Below are positions 34,159-40,733 of a stretch of DNA of 64,000 nt, in pieces. The stretch comes from Curvibacter sp. Its GTDB lineage: Bacteria > Pseudomonadota > Gammaproteobacteria > Burkholderiales > Burkholderiaceae_C. The notes below the pieces were generated by a model that made no database searches, was not told the origin of the DNA, and worked only from the letters and a program-made list of their open reading frames with translations. The stretch lies in assembly GCA_004293725.1 (NCBI GenBank), contig REAW01000008.1:1-64000 (forward strand), written 5' to 3'. Position 1 is the stretch's first letter; the number at the start of each line of letters is the position of its first letter. A program made the translations under genes and the position numbers.

Positions 34159-34256
34159 ACAACGGGTTGCGGATTTTGCGGAAACCGGAATTGTCTGCCT
34201 TAGATCTTCTATTCGGCAACGTTCGCCAATGCAAGACAGAAACTACCGGTACAGGC

Positions 34257-34559
34257 CTACCTTGGCATCAGGGTGCCACAGTTCCAACATTGCTGAAATC
34301 CACCCTCTATAAGCTCGCCACAGGTACAAAACCAGCGTTGCTGAGGAACGTGCTGCAGGTCATGCAGCACCTGCTTTGCCCGTGCCTCTTGTTCATTGTG
34401 TATGAACCAGACTTCCGGCAGGCATTGATCCGGGGGCAAGTGGCCCGCGGCACTTGAAAGAAACTGGCGCTGGACACTGGCATCAATGCCCTCTGCGATG
34501 AGCGCGTCTACCCATAGCGTGGCAATAGCCAAATTGGGCGCTTGTGTAAGGCGGGGCAT
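34257..34559 (-). CDS. DUF2007 protein with C-terminal zinc ribbon
   Basis: The protein has 100 aa. Residues 1-60 match the small DUF2007 (putative signal-transducing) fold: NLAIATLWVDALIAEGIDASVQRQFLSSAAGHLPPDQCLPEVWFIHNEQEARAKQVL. Residues 75-97 form a likely zinc ribbon with two CxxC-like pairs (WFCTCGELIEGGFQQCWNCGTLMP). Function is unknown. It was originally divergent from the SOS micro-operon at 36433, before an insertion sequence entered between them. Confidence 0.75.
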   Translation of the reverse strand: MPRLTQAPNLAIATLWVDALIAEGIDASVQRQFLSSAAGHLPPDQCLPEVWFIHNEQEARAKQVLHDLQHVPQQRWFCTCGELIEGGFQQCWNCGTLMPR

Positions 34560-34661
34560 TTGCGTCCCAGTGTAAGCAGATTAAGGATCCAGTCGGCGCA
34601 AAGCAGCAGCAATGGTCAAACGCAGCCAGAGTCTGGAGAGCATTTTTTCTGCCGATCCACA

Positions 34662-34690
34662 TTGCAATCGCCATTTGCTTTGCATATACT
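34662..34690 (+). promoter_or_regulatory. Sigma70 promoter of the disrupted SOS micro-operon
   Basis: TTGCAA (34662-34667), a 17-bp spacer and TATACT (34685-34690) form a good sigma70 promoter pointing right. The -10 overlaps the left half of a LexA box. It is now cut off from its genes (36433 onward) by the inserted element. Confidence 0.7.
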
Positions 34691-34692
34691 GT
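34687..34692 (+). promoter_or_regulatory. Left half of split LexA (SOS) box
   Basis: TACTGT here, plus the 8-bp ATGAAAAG (34693-34700), plus ACAGTA at 36411-36416, rebuilds a perfect 20-bp LexA box with the E. coli-type pattern TACTG-N10-CAGTA. The insertion sequence sits exactly after the 8-bp core, which it duplicated. Neither remaining half site has its partner at the right distance. Confidence 0.8.
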
Positions 34693-34700
34693 ATGAAAAG
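34693..34700. repeat. Target site duplication, left copy
   Basis: ATGAAAAG, identical to 36403-36410. An 8-bp duplication is the rule for IS1595-family elements. Confidence 0.95.
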
Positions 34701-34724
34701 GGCTCTGTTCTTAATACGTATTGA
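34701..34724 (+). repeat. Left terminal inverted repeat of the IS element
   Basis: This is 24 bp, perfectly complementary to 36379-36402. The inner part contains the palindrome AATACGTATT, which could be a transposase contact. Confidence 0.95.
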
Positions 34725-34763
34725 TTTTGTTGTGTTTTCTTGATTTTCGGAAGAGAATCGCTC

Positions 34764-35771
34764 ATGCGCGCTTCTCAGTTCAAGACACTACTGGCAATGC
34801 TACCCGGGCTTAGCCCTGAGCAACTGGCCGACCTGCGCTCTGAGACCGAGCGTATCCACCAACACTCCCGCGCTCTAAGCTCAATTGATGAGGCGATGGC
34901 CGGCGCCGGGTGCCCCCACTGCAACAGCTTCAAGTGCGTCAAGAACGGCACGGGTCGTGGGGTGCAGCGCTACCGCTGCATGGATTGCTCGAAGACTTTC
35001 AATGCGGCAACGAACACGCCGTTGGCTCACCTGCACTCCAAAAAACAATTTTTCCAGCATGGGGAGTGCCTTCAGAAGGGGCTGACCATCAGAGCAACGG
35101 CCAAGGAGCTTGGGGTGTCCGTGAGCACTGCGTTCCGATGGCGTCACCGATTCCTGGAAGCCGTCGTGGGGCACCAACCCAGGGGCGTCACGGGCATTTT
35201 TGAGGCCGACGAAACGTACTTCAGGGAGTCCCAGAAAGGGAGTCGAAAGCTTGTTTCGCCCGAGGACCCCGCCAAAGCTCGACCGCCACGTCGCCACGGC
35301 GGAAAGCCCCCCACCAAGGGCAAGAAGGGCAAGGCGTCCTCTCGGAAAGACCTGGTGCCGGTTTTGGTTGGTCGGCTGCGGGGGCAGCCCTATGTGTCAG
35401 ACCAAACAATGGGGGCCATGACCATAGCCCAAGCCACCGATGCCTTGCGTGGCGTGGTCGGTCCGGGAACTTTAGTCTGCATCGACGGCAGTGCAGCGTT
35501 GCGAGGAGCTGCCAAGTCCCTGGGCGCGGCCTATCACTCGGTGGCGGTGTCCTACGGTCCTCGCGTTGAGGAGGGCGTCTACCACGTGCAGACCGTGAAC
35601 AGCTACCACGAGCGCCTTAAGACCACGCTCAACAGAGTTCGCAGAGGCGTAGCCACCAAGTACATGCCCAATTACCTCGCCTGGATTAGGCTGGACGAGT
35701 GGTACAAGGGCGACCTAAAGCCCGAATACTTCGTCATATCCGGGCTTGGGCGACAGCTAATAAATTGCTAG
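34764..35771 (+). CDS. IS1595-family transposase
   Basis: The protein has 335 aa. An N-terminal zinc ribbon (Cys50-x2-Cys53 and Cys72-x2-Cys75) is followed by a helix-turn-helix (about residues 107-130, AKELGVSVSTAFRWRHRF). An ISXO2-like DDE/N-type catalytic domain then has Asp149 (FEADETYF), Asp241 (VCIDGSAALRG) and the NSYHERLK motif (Asn279, His282, Glu283). A Lys/Arg/Pro-rich insertion (residues 160-195) lies in the catalytic domain. The start at 34764 follows GGAAGAG. The stop overlaps the convergent toxin stop by 4 nt (CTAG), so the passenger genes are tightly fitted to the element. Confidence 0.95.
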   Translation: MRASQFKTLLAMLPGLSPEQLADLRSETERIHQHSRALSSIDEAMAGAGCPHCNSFKCVKNGTGRGVQRYRCMDCSKTFNAATNTPLAHLHSKKQFFQHGECLQKGLTIRATAKELGVSVSTAFRWRHRFLEAVVGHQPRGVTGIFEADETYFRESQKGSRKLVSPEDPAKARPPRRHGGKPPTKGKKGKASSRKDLVPVLVGRLRGQPYVSDQTMGAMTIAQATDALRGVVGPGTLVCIDGSAALRGAAKSLGAAYHSVAVSYGPRVEEGVYHVQTVNSYHERLKTTLNRVRRGVATKYMPNYLAWIRLDEWYKGDLKPEYFVISGLGRQLINC

Positions 35772-36052
35772 AACAGGTCGCTATGGGTTCCCGTTCTAAT
35801 GAGCTTGAGCGTTCCAGAACTGACGGAGCCAACCTTGTCATAGATGAGGAGCCAATCAGGTTCAACGTGGCATTCCCAAGCGCCGGCATATTCACCTGAC
35901 AGCTCATGGTCGCGATGCTTCTTGTCGAGCGGTCGGTCATTCATCAACTCCTTGACGACCGTGCGCATCTTCGTCCAATCGTAGCGCCCCGAGCCCTTTA
36001 TGCGCTTCTTATCAGTCTTAAATTGGCTCGTTTCCTTTAGAACTCTGGGCAT
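35768..36052 (-). CDS. YafQ-family toxin (type II, RelE superfamily)
   Basis: The protein has 94 aa, a ribosome-dependent mRNA endonuclease of the RelE/YafQ group. Residues matching the known YafQ active site are in place: His49, His62 (CHVEPDWLLIY), Asp66, Trp67, His90 and Phe94 (LIRTGTHSDLF). It lies 9 bp downstream of the antitoxin gene on the same strand, in the usual antitoxin-first order. It is inside an IS1595-type element, where it could stabilise the element by post-segregational killing, which is inference. Confidence 0.93.
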   Translation of the reverse strand: MPRVLKETSQFKTDKKRIKGSGRYDWTKMRTVVKELMNDRPLDKKHRDHELSGEYAGAWECHVEPDWLLIYDKVGSVSSGTLKLIRTGTHSDLF

Positions 36053-36061
36053 GCGTCAGAC

Positions 36062-36295
36062 TCAAAGGTCGTCAAGGGAGACCTCAGTCACCTTGTCAGC
36101 CTTCGCCGCCTTGATGGCTGCAAGCGTGGTGGGGTTGGGCCGTGGCATATCAATGGGCAGGCCGCCTTTCTCAACGACGCCGCGCAAAAACAAACGAATG
36201 GCGGTGCTAACGTCCAAACCGACAGCCTTGAGAACGGCGGCGGCCTCCCGCTTGAGCTCTGGCTCAACCCTAGAACGAACATCGACAGTAAGCAT
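36062..36295 (-). CDS. RelB/DinJ-family antitoxin
   Basis: The protein has 77 aa. The N-terminal ribbon-helix-helix (VDVRSRVEPELKREAAAVLKAVGLDVSTAIRLFLRGVVEKGGLPIDM) is typical of RelB/DinJ antitoxins, which bind the operator and neutralise YafQ or RelE toxins. The C-terminal tail (NPTTLAAIKAAKADKVTEVSLDDL) would wrap the toxin. The start at 36295 follows AGGAG with normal spacing. A perfect 18-bp palindrome 24 bp upstream is the probable autoregulatory operator. Confidence 0.93.
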   Translation of the reverse strand: MLTVDVRSRVEPELKREAAAVLKAVGLDVSTAIRLFLRGVVEKGGLPIDMPRPNPTTLAAIKAAKADKVTEVSLDDL

Positions 36296-36319
36296 GGTGA
36301 ACTCCTATGTGTAATACCA

Positions 36320-36337
36320 CAATGTAGCTACATTGTA
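36320..36337. promoter_or_regulatory. Perfect 18-bp palindrome, likely toxin-antitoxin operator
   Basis: ACAATGTAGCTACATTGT is perfectly self-complementary and lies 24 bp upstream of the antitoxin start, in its promoter region. Antitoxins of the RelB/DinJ type repress their own promoter by binding such palindromes with their RHH domain. Confidence 0.7.
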
Positions 36338-36378
36338 GCAGCAACACCTATGTGCAGCAATGAGAGGATTGAACGCCA

Positions 36379-36402
36379 TCAATACGTATTAAGAACAGAG
36401 CC
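36379..36402 (-). repeat. Right terminal inverted repeat of the IS element
   Basis: This is 24 bp, the exact reverse complement of 34701-34724. It is followed directly by the right target duplication. Confidence 0.95.
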
Positions 36403-36410
36403 ATGAAAAG
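36403..36410. repeat. Target site duplication, right copy
   Basis: ATGAAAAG, identical to 34693-34700. It equals the 8-bp core of the LexA box. Confidence 0.95.
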
Positions 36411-36416
36411 ACAGTA
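36411..36416 (+). promoter_or_regulatory. Right half of split LexA (SOS) box
   Basis: ACAGTA, the partner half site of TACTGT at 34687-34692. It lies 16 bp upstream of the first micro-operon ATG (36433). Confidence 0.8.
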
Positions 36417-36432
36417 TTACCGGAGAGTCAAC

Positions 36433-36627
36433 ATGGAAACAAATGAATGGGTTGCAAGGTGTTCTGCCAGACTGCACGCGCATTGGCCCCGGCTTCAGCG
36501 TGAACAGCGCGACGAGGTAGCAAGAGACCTGTGGAATGATCAACGATGGCAGCAAAGGGAACCGGAAGTGGCAGTCGTTGAATGGTTGAGCCAGGGAATT
36601 CCCAAGCCTGTTGGGAGCGAACAATGA
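36433..36627 (+). CDS. Small protein of a formerly SOS-controlled operon
   Basis: The protein has 64 aa and I do not recognise it. It is acidic-basic mixed and unusually Trp-rich (five Trp): METNEWVARCSARLHAHWPRL, then QREQRDEVARDLWNDQRW, then EVAVVEWLSQGIP. Predicted structure is helical, and there is no signal or membrane segment. GGAG at 36421-36424 lies 8 nt before ATG. The upstream in-frame ATG at 36403 lies in the target duplication and would exist only because of it. The rebuilt promoter with LexA box points here. The stop overlaps the next gene (ATGA). Induction by DNA damage before the insertion is inferred. Confidence 0.75.
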   Translation: METNEWVARCSARLHAHWPRLQREQRDEVARDLWNDQRWQQREPEVAVVEWLSQGIPKPVGSEQ

Positions 36628-36728
36628 AACATACCTACACACAGAAGCCCGTTTCCAAGGGCCATTGGAGAATTCCGGTGGGGTTGCCAGGACGTCAGAT
36701 TCTTGTGGCGATTTGGCGCTGGATGTAA
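36624..36728 (+). CDS. 34-aa cationic microprotein coupled to the upstream gene
   Basis: The frame starts with ATG overlapping the preceding TGA (ATGA) and follows GGGAG with good spacing. The product is strongly basic and tryptophan-containing, beginning MKHTYTQKPVSKGHWR and ending with an amphipathic, semi-hydrophobic stretch (GRQILVAIWRWM). It is too short for standard gene calling. Possible roles, all speculative, are a damage-induced toxin-like or membrane-active peptide, or a partner of the 64-aa protein. Confidence 0.55.
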   Translation: MKHTYTQKPVSKGHWRIPVGLPGRQILVAIWRWM

Positions 36729-36764
36729 GGCTTCACCAACAAAGCGCATGTTTTGGTCAATTTT

Positions 36765-38057
36765 TTACGTGCGCAACATGCTATCCAAGTAGGTATCCCA
36801 CGCAAACCCCGGGAATAGTTGGTCCAGTTGGGCATTGCCAACGCCCTGGCTTTTTCGAAGCACTTGGGCCAACACGGCCCTGAAATCGTGATGTACCGGA
36901 AGGTCTCGTCCTTCGTGCAAGTTGCCATTTGCCAGGCCGTCCCAACGGCCATGCCAGCGCCCGCCTTGTACTTGGCTTCCCATGATCCACAAGGTATTTC
37001 CGTGCCCGTGGTCGGTGCCGCGGGTGCCGTTTTCTGCGCTGGTGCGGCCAAACTCGCTGCAAACTACTACGACGTCATGGGGTTGGGAGAAGTCTCGGCG
37101 AAGCTGCACCAAGGCTGTCGCCAGATTGCCCAAGTTTTGGGCCAACGCGCCGGTCACACCTCCTTGGTTGGCATGGGTGTCCCATCCGCCCGCAGACAAG
37201 AAACCCAAACGCAAGCGAGGGTCTTGGCGCATCAGCACTCCCAAATGCTGTGCATCTAGCAGCAGGCCTTTCGCATTGCCAGCCCCATTGTTGGCAGCCT
37301 GCATTTCGCTGGTCTGCATTCCCGAATCCGCCATATCAGAGCGAAGAGTTTCGGCCGTTTGCATGCGGCTTTCTGCCCCAGCACGGAAGGCCTCAGACAC
37401 TTTGTCTTGCCCGGCATACAACTTCATCAGTGCGTCGCGGGTGCGGGCATCGCCAATGGCGCCTTGGCGCGTTGCGGCTTGTCCTTTGGGCACCCGATGG
37501 ACCGGGGCACTGCCGGCCAGGATCAAGGGGTTGGCTTCACCCACACCAATGGCGACCGTTTTTTCTGATCCCCTGGTCGGGTACGTTTCGCCATGTTGCA
37601 CAGCCAGCTTGTTCATCCAGCCGTCTGCGCTGCCACTTTGGCCAGGAAGTCCCATCTCCCAATGACGTTGCGCATCAAAGTGGGAGCGCGTAGGGTCCGG
37701 CGAGCCGGCGCAAGGCAAGGCCGCTAGTACACCTTGTTGCCACAATGGCAAGACGCTTGCCATCGCGGGGTGTAGGCCAAACATGGCGTCAAGTCGCAGT
37801 GCACTTTGGTCTGTTCCGTCTGGTTTGGGAATAGCGATGTTGGAGCGCAATCGATAGTAGTTGGCATCGCCGTGCGGAACCAACGCAGAAAGGCCGTCGT
37901 ACGCCCCACGCAAAAAAACCACCACCAAGCGGGCATCTGTAAGCCCGGCCTGTTGGGTCTGCGCCCACAAGCCCGGGACTGCCCACACCGAGCTTAGACC
38001 CAACATATTCTGAAGCCAAGTGCGGCGGCTGTGGGTAGCGTGCTTGTTATCGGGCAT
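36765..38057 (-). CDS. DUF1501 domain-containing protein, Tat-type signal
   Basis: The protein has 430 aa. The N-terminus HSRRTWLQNMLGLSSVWAVPGLWAQ has a twin-arginine signal. The body is the DUF1501 fold (alkaline-phosphatase-like, sulfatase-related): RLVVVFLRGAYDGLSALVPHGD at residue 43, GWDTHANQG and VVVCSEFGRTSAENGTRGTDHGHGNTLWIMG. These include the conserved His and Asp residues of the metal site. The catalytic activity is unknown. It follows the DUF1800 gene by 12 bp on the same strand, a pairing found widely, suggesting joint export and function. Confidence 0.92.
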   Translation of the reverse strand: MPDNKHATHSRRTWLQNMLGLSSVWAVPGLWAQTQQAGLTDARLVVVFLRGAYDGLSALVPHGDANYYRLRSNIAIPKPDGTDQSALRLDAMFGLHPAMASVLPLWQQGVLAALPCAGSPDPTRSHFDAQRHWEMGLPGQSGSADGWMNKLAVQHGETYPTRGSEKTVAIGVGEANPLILAGSAPVHRVPKGQAATRQGAIGDARTRDALMKLYAGQDKVSEAFRAGAESRMQTAETLRSDMADSGMQTSEMQAANNGAGNAKGLLLDAQHLGVLMRQDPRLRLGFLSAGGWDTHANQGGVTGALAQNLGNLATALVQLRRDFSQPHDVVVVCSEFGRTSAENGTRGTDHGHGNTLWIMGSQVQGGRWHGRWDGLANGNLHEGRDLPVHHDFRAVLAQVLRKSQGVGNAQLDQLFPGFAWDTYLDSMLRT

Positions 38058-38069
38058 ATCCGTCTTTCT

Positions 38070-39605
38070 TTATTTGTACATAAAGTCTGGGCTGGCCAAC
38101 AGCAAACCGGTTTGCAGGGCTGGCCGCTCTTGCGCCACAGCGGTGCGGGTTGTTTGCGACATGTAGGGCATAAGAAATTCAGCCGCTCCGGTTTGCCTCG
38201 CCAGTGTCAAGGCAAAATCGGCCCGCCGGGTCAGCGCTTCAGGAACGAGCCATGTGGCGGCATCGAACTTATACCCATCGGGTGTCTGCCAGCCATGCAG
38301 GGGCTGGCCAGCACCGTCCAAAAAGGCCAAAGCCAGGACCCAGCGACGTGCATCTGGCCGATCGCTCACCGCATCTGCAGCAGCCAACGCGGAGCAAGCA
38401 AAATCCATTGCGGTCTTGAACAGGCGGTTGTCGGGGTGCCAAAAATCGGGTGAATCCAGCAGGCTACGCATCACTTGGCGTATATCTCCTTGGGTGCGCA
38501 AGTAGGTTTGGCTGAGCGTTTGCACAAGAGCAGGCGTGGGTTGGTCCGCTACAAAAAACTGTGCCAAGCGCAAACAAATGCGCTTCGCGGTGCTGGGGTG
38601 CCTTGCCAGTTTCCGAATGGCGTCCTCCCCTTCGCGCAACCCGCCCCCAGAAAAGCTATCGGGGTACTGTTGTCCCATCACCGTCTTGCGCCCTGTGTCG
38701 TGCAGTCGTGCAGCAAATCGAAAACCGGATGGATCATCAGGGTCCACGGTCCAACCTGTCAGTACCCGTGCGAGCTCACGCACATCGCCTTGGGAATAGC
38801 CACCGTCCACACCCACGGTGTGTAGCTCCAACAGCTCTCGGGCGTAGTTTTCATTCAACCCGCGCGTGCTGCCCTGGGGACCACGACTGCCTTGCGCCAC
38901 GCTTCGCGCCTGGTCCAAATACAGGAGCATGGCGGGGTGTTTGGCGCTGGCCATTAACAGGTCCTCAAACTTGCCCAAGGCATGGGCGCGCGATACATGG
39001 ACTGCGTAGTGACCCACAAAAGGCCGCACAGCCCCTTTGCCAACAAACACGTTCAAGTGGTTAAACCAAAACTCGGTCATGCGGGCCAACAGAGGAACCT
39101 CCCATTCCGGATGGCTCGCGCTGTGCAAACGCCACGCTGCGCTTTGCAACACCATCGCACGGCTAAAGTGTTCGGGTGCAGGTGGGGCTGAAAAGTCAAA
39201 CCGCTTTAGTTTGTCATCTCCGCGTTCTTGGCCTGTGGCTTGGTTGGCTTTGGCTTTGGAGCGTATGTCGCGGTCTCGCTTGGCACCTGCAAAGAGGGTT
39301 GGCAAAAGCGCTTGAAAGTCTTTGCGCTGAGCGTCGATTTGGGGCGGCTTTTGGCTGGCTGCAAACGCCAGGTCCACTTGGGCCAAGGCCCAGGAACGTG
39401 GACTTGCGGCTGCTTGTACCGTTTGCACCAAGCCCAAGGTCGGGCCATAGCCGACGCGCGACATGGCCCTCCACTGCTGCGCAGTGCGGTCCAACTCAGG
39501 CACGCCTGCATGCGCTGGAAGGTAAGGTGCGGCGGCAAATCCCAGGGCGCCCCACATCATGGCTCGGCGGCTGGTCATAGGCTGCGGATAGAGACTTTGC
39601 GCCAT
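38070..39605 (-). CDS. DUF1800 domain-containing protein
   Basis: The protein has 511 aa. The N-terminus carries TSRRAMMWGALGFAAAPYLPAHA, a twin-arginine-like export signal. DUF1800 motifs are visible: MVLQSAAWRLHSASHPEWEVPLLARMTEFWFNHLNVF, NENYARELLELHTVGVDGGYSQGDVRELARVLTGWTVDP and the distal LARHPSTAKRICLRLAQFFVADQPTPALV. Biochemical function is unknown. The start at 39605 is preferred to 39620, and 39578 (directly before the RR motif) is also possible. It is the first gene of the pair with DUF1501. Confidence 0.9.
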   Translation of the reverse strand: MAQSLYPQPMTSRRAMMWGALGFAAAPYLPAHAGVPELDRTAQQWRAMSRVGYGPTLGLVQTVQAAASPRSWALAQVDLAFAASQKPPQIDAQRKDFQALLPTLFAGAKRDRDIRSKAKANQATGQERGDDKLKRFDFSAPPAPEHFSRAMVLQSAAWRLHSASHPEWEVPLLARMTEFWFNHLNVFVGKGAVRPFVGHYAVHVSRAHALGKFEDLLMASAKHPAMLLYLDQARSVAQGSRGPQGSTRGLNENYARELLELHTVGVDGGYSQGDVRELARVLTGWTVDPDDPSGFRFAARLHDTGRKTVMGQQYPDSFSGGGLREGEDAIRKLARHPSTAKRICLRLAQFFVADQPTPALVQTLSQTYLRTQGDIRQVMRSLLDSPDFWHPDNRLFKTAMDFACSALAAADAVSDRPDARRWVLALAFLDGAGQPLHGWQTPDGYKFDAATWLVPEALTRRADFALTLARQTGAAEFLMPYMSQTTRTAVAQERPALQTGLLLASPDFMYK

Positions 39606-39809
39606 GGTGTTCTTTCCCAATCACTGAACTGAGCATCGCGCCCGGGCGGCGCCGTTGTTGCATGCTCAACGCCATTTTGGCAGTGATGGCCTACAAAACA
39701 GGGATAGCTTTACGCAGTTCTACGAAGCTTCACCCAGGCTTTACATAGGGGGCTTGGGGGCGTCTCGCGTGCAATCAAGGCCTGCCATTGCAGCTGACCA
39801 GTGCGCGGC

Positions 39810-40727
39810 TTAGCCGGGTTTTTTGAATGCGTTGTCCTGCTGGTGCAGGTCTGCAAGTTGGGCGTCTTTGAACCGCCAGAGTTCGGCCACCCAGTCCGAG
39901 AAAGCGGCTCGAAACGTGGGGTCTTGACCGTAGTCGCCACCGAGCAGCGCTTTTGGCACCTGAACTGGGCGAATGCGCACCACGACTCGGTGCACTTTGC
40001 CGCACAAAAAACTCCAGAACGTGGGGACGCCTTCAGGGTAGTAAATCGTCACATCCAACACTGACTGGAACTTGTCTCCCATGGCCTGAAGTGCCAACGC
40101 AAGGCCGCCTGCCTTGGGTTTTAGGAGGTGCTGGTAAGGGGATTGTTGTTTGGCATGTTTGGCCGTTGTGAAACGGGTGCCCTCCAAAAAGTTCATCACA
40201 CTGGTAGGAATGAGCGAAAACTTCTCACAGGCCTTGCGGGTCGTTTCCTGGTCCTTGGCCCGCATTTCGGGGTGCTTTTTGAGGTAGGCCTCGCTGTGCC
40301 GGCGCATGAAGGGGAATTCAAGCGCCCACCATGCCAGCCCCATGAAAGGGACCCAAATCAACTGTTGCTTGAGAAAGAATTTAAGCAGCGGGATGCGTTG
40401 ATTGAACAAGTGTTGCAGGACAAATATGTCCACCCAAGATTGGTGGTTGCTGCTCACCATGGTCCAACTTTTGGTGTCCAGCCCCTCGATCCCTTGAACA
40501 TCCCATTCCGTGCTTTGGGTCAGACGCATCCAACTGCTGTTCGTGCTGATCCAGCTCTCGGCAATAAACAGCAAAACCGGGTCAATGGCTACGCGCACCG
40601 GTTTGAATGGAAGCACCAGCTTGATGGCGGCAAACGCCAACAGCAGCGGAACCCAGAAAACTATGTTCAGAAACAACAAGCAGAAGGCGAGAAGTCCCAA
40701 TAGAGGGGCTGGCAAAAAGTTGAGCAT
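39810..40727 (-). CDS. 1-acylglycerol-3-phosphate-type acyltransferase (YihG/LCLAT-like)
   Basis: The protein has 305 aa and is a PlsC-superfamily acyltransferase acting at the inner membrane. An N-terminal hydrophobic stretch (LLGLLAFCLLFLNIVFWVPLLLAFAAIKLVL) anchors it. The catalytic HX4D motif is HQSWVD within SSNHQSWVDIF, and FLEGTRFT is the glycerol-phosphate-binding EGTR motif. The spacing and the FVGxAWWALEFPFM-like segment (WVPFMGLAWWALEFPFMRR) match the YihG branch, which in E. coli makes cis-vaccenoyl phosphatidic acid. It lies 6 bp downstream of the diguanylate cyclase gene on the same strand. Confidence 0.9.
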   Translation of the reverse strand: MLNFLPAPLLGLLAFCLLFLNIVFWVPLLLAFAAIKLVLPFKPVRVAIDPVLLFIAESWISTNSSWMRLTQSTEWDVQGIEGLDTKSWTMVSSNHQSWVDIFVLQHLFNQRIPLLKFFLKQQLIWVPFMGLAWWALEFPFMRRHSEAYLKKHPEMRAKDQETTRKACEKFSLIPTSVMNFLEGTRFTTAKHAKQQSPYQHLLKPKAGGLALALQAMGDKFQSVLDVTIYYPEGVPTFWSFLCGKVHRVVVRIRPVQVPKALLGGDYGQDPTFRAAFSDWVAELWRFKDAQLADLHQQDNAFKKPG

Positions 40728-40733
40728 AGTAAT

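Larger units (their letters stand above)
34701..36402 (+). mobile_element. IS1595-family element carrying a YafQ/DinJ-type toxin-antitoxin module
   Basis: The 1702-bp element is bounded by perfect 24-bp terminal inverted repeats (34701-34724 and 36379-36402, starting GGCTCTGTTC) and flanked by 8-bp direct repeats. It holds an ISXO2/IS1595-like transposase and, convergent with it, a toxin-antitoxin pair filling the rest of the element. Both ends and the duplication are exact and the transposase is intact, so the insertion is probably recent and the element may still be active. IS1595-family elements with passenger genes are known; I cannot tell here whether this combination has been named. Confidence 0.95.

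Noticed and set aside
36403-36432. Ten-codon N-terminal extension of the 64-aa protein (ATG at 36403)
   Set aside because: That ATG belongs to the target duplication and there is no Shine-Dalgarno before it, whereas the ATG at 36433 has GGAG.
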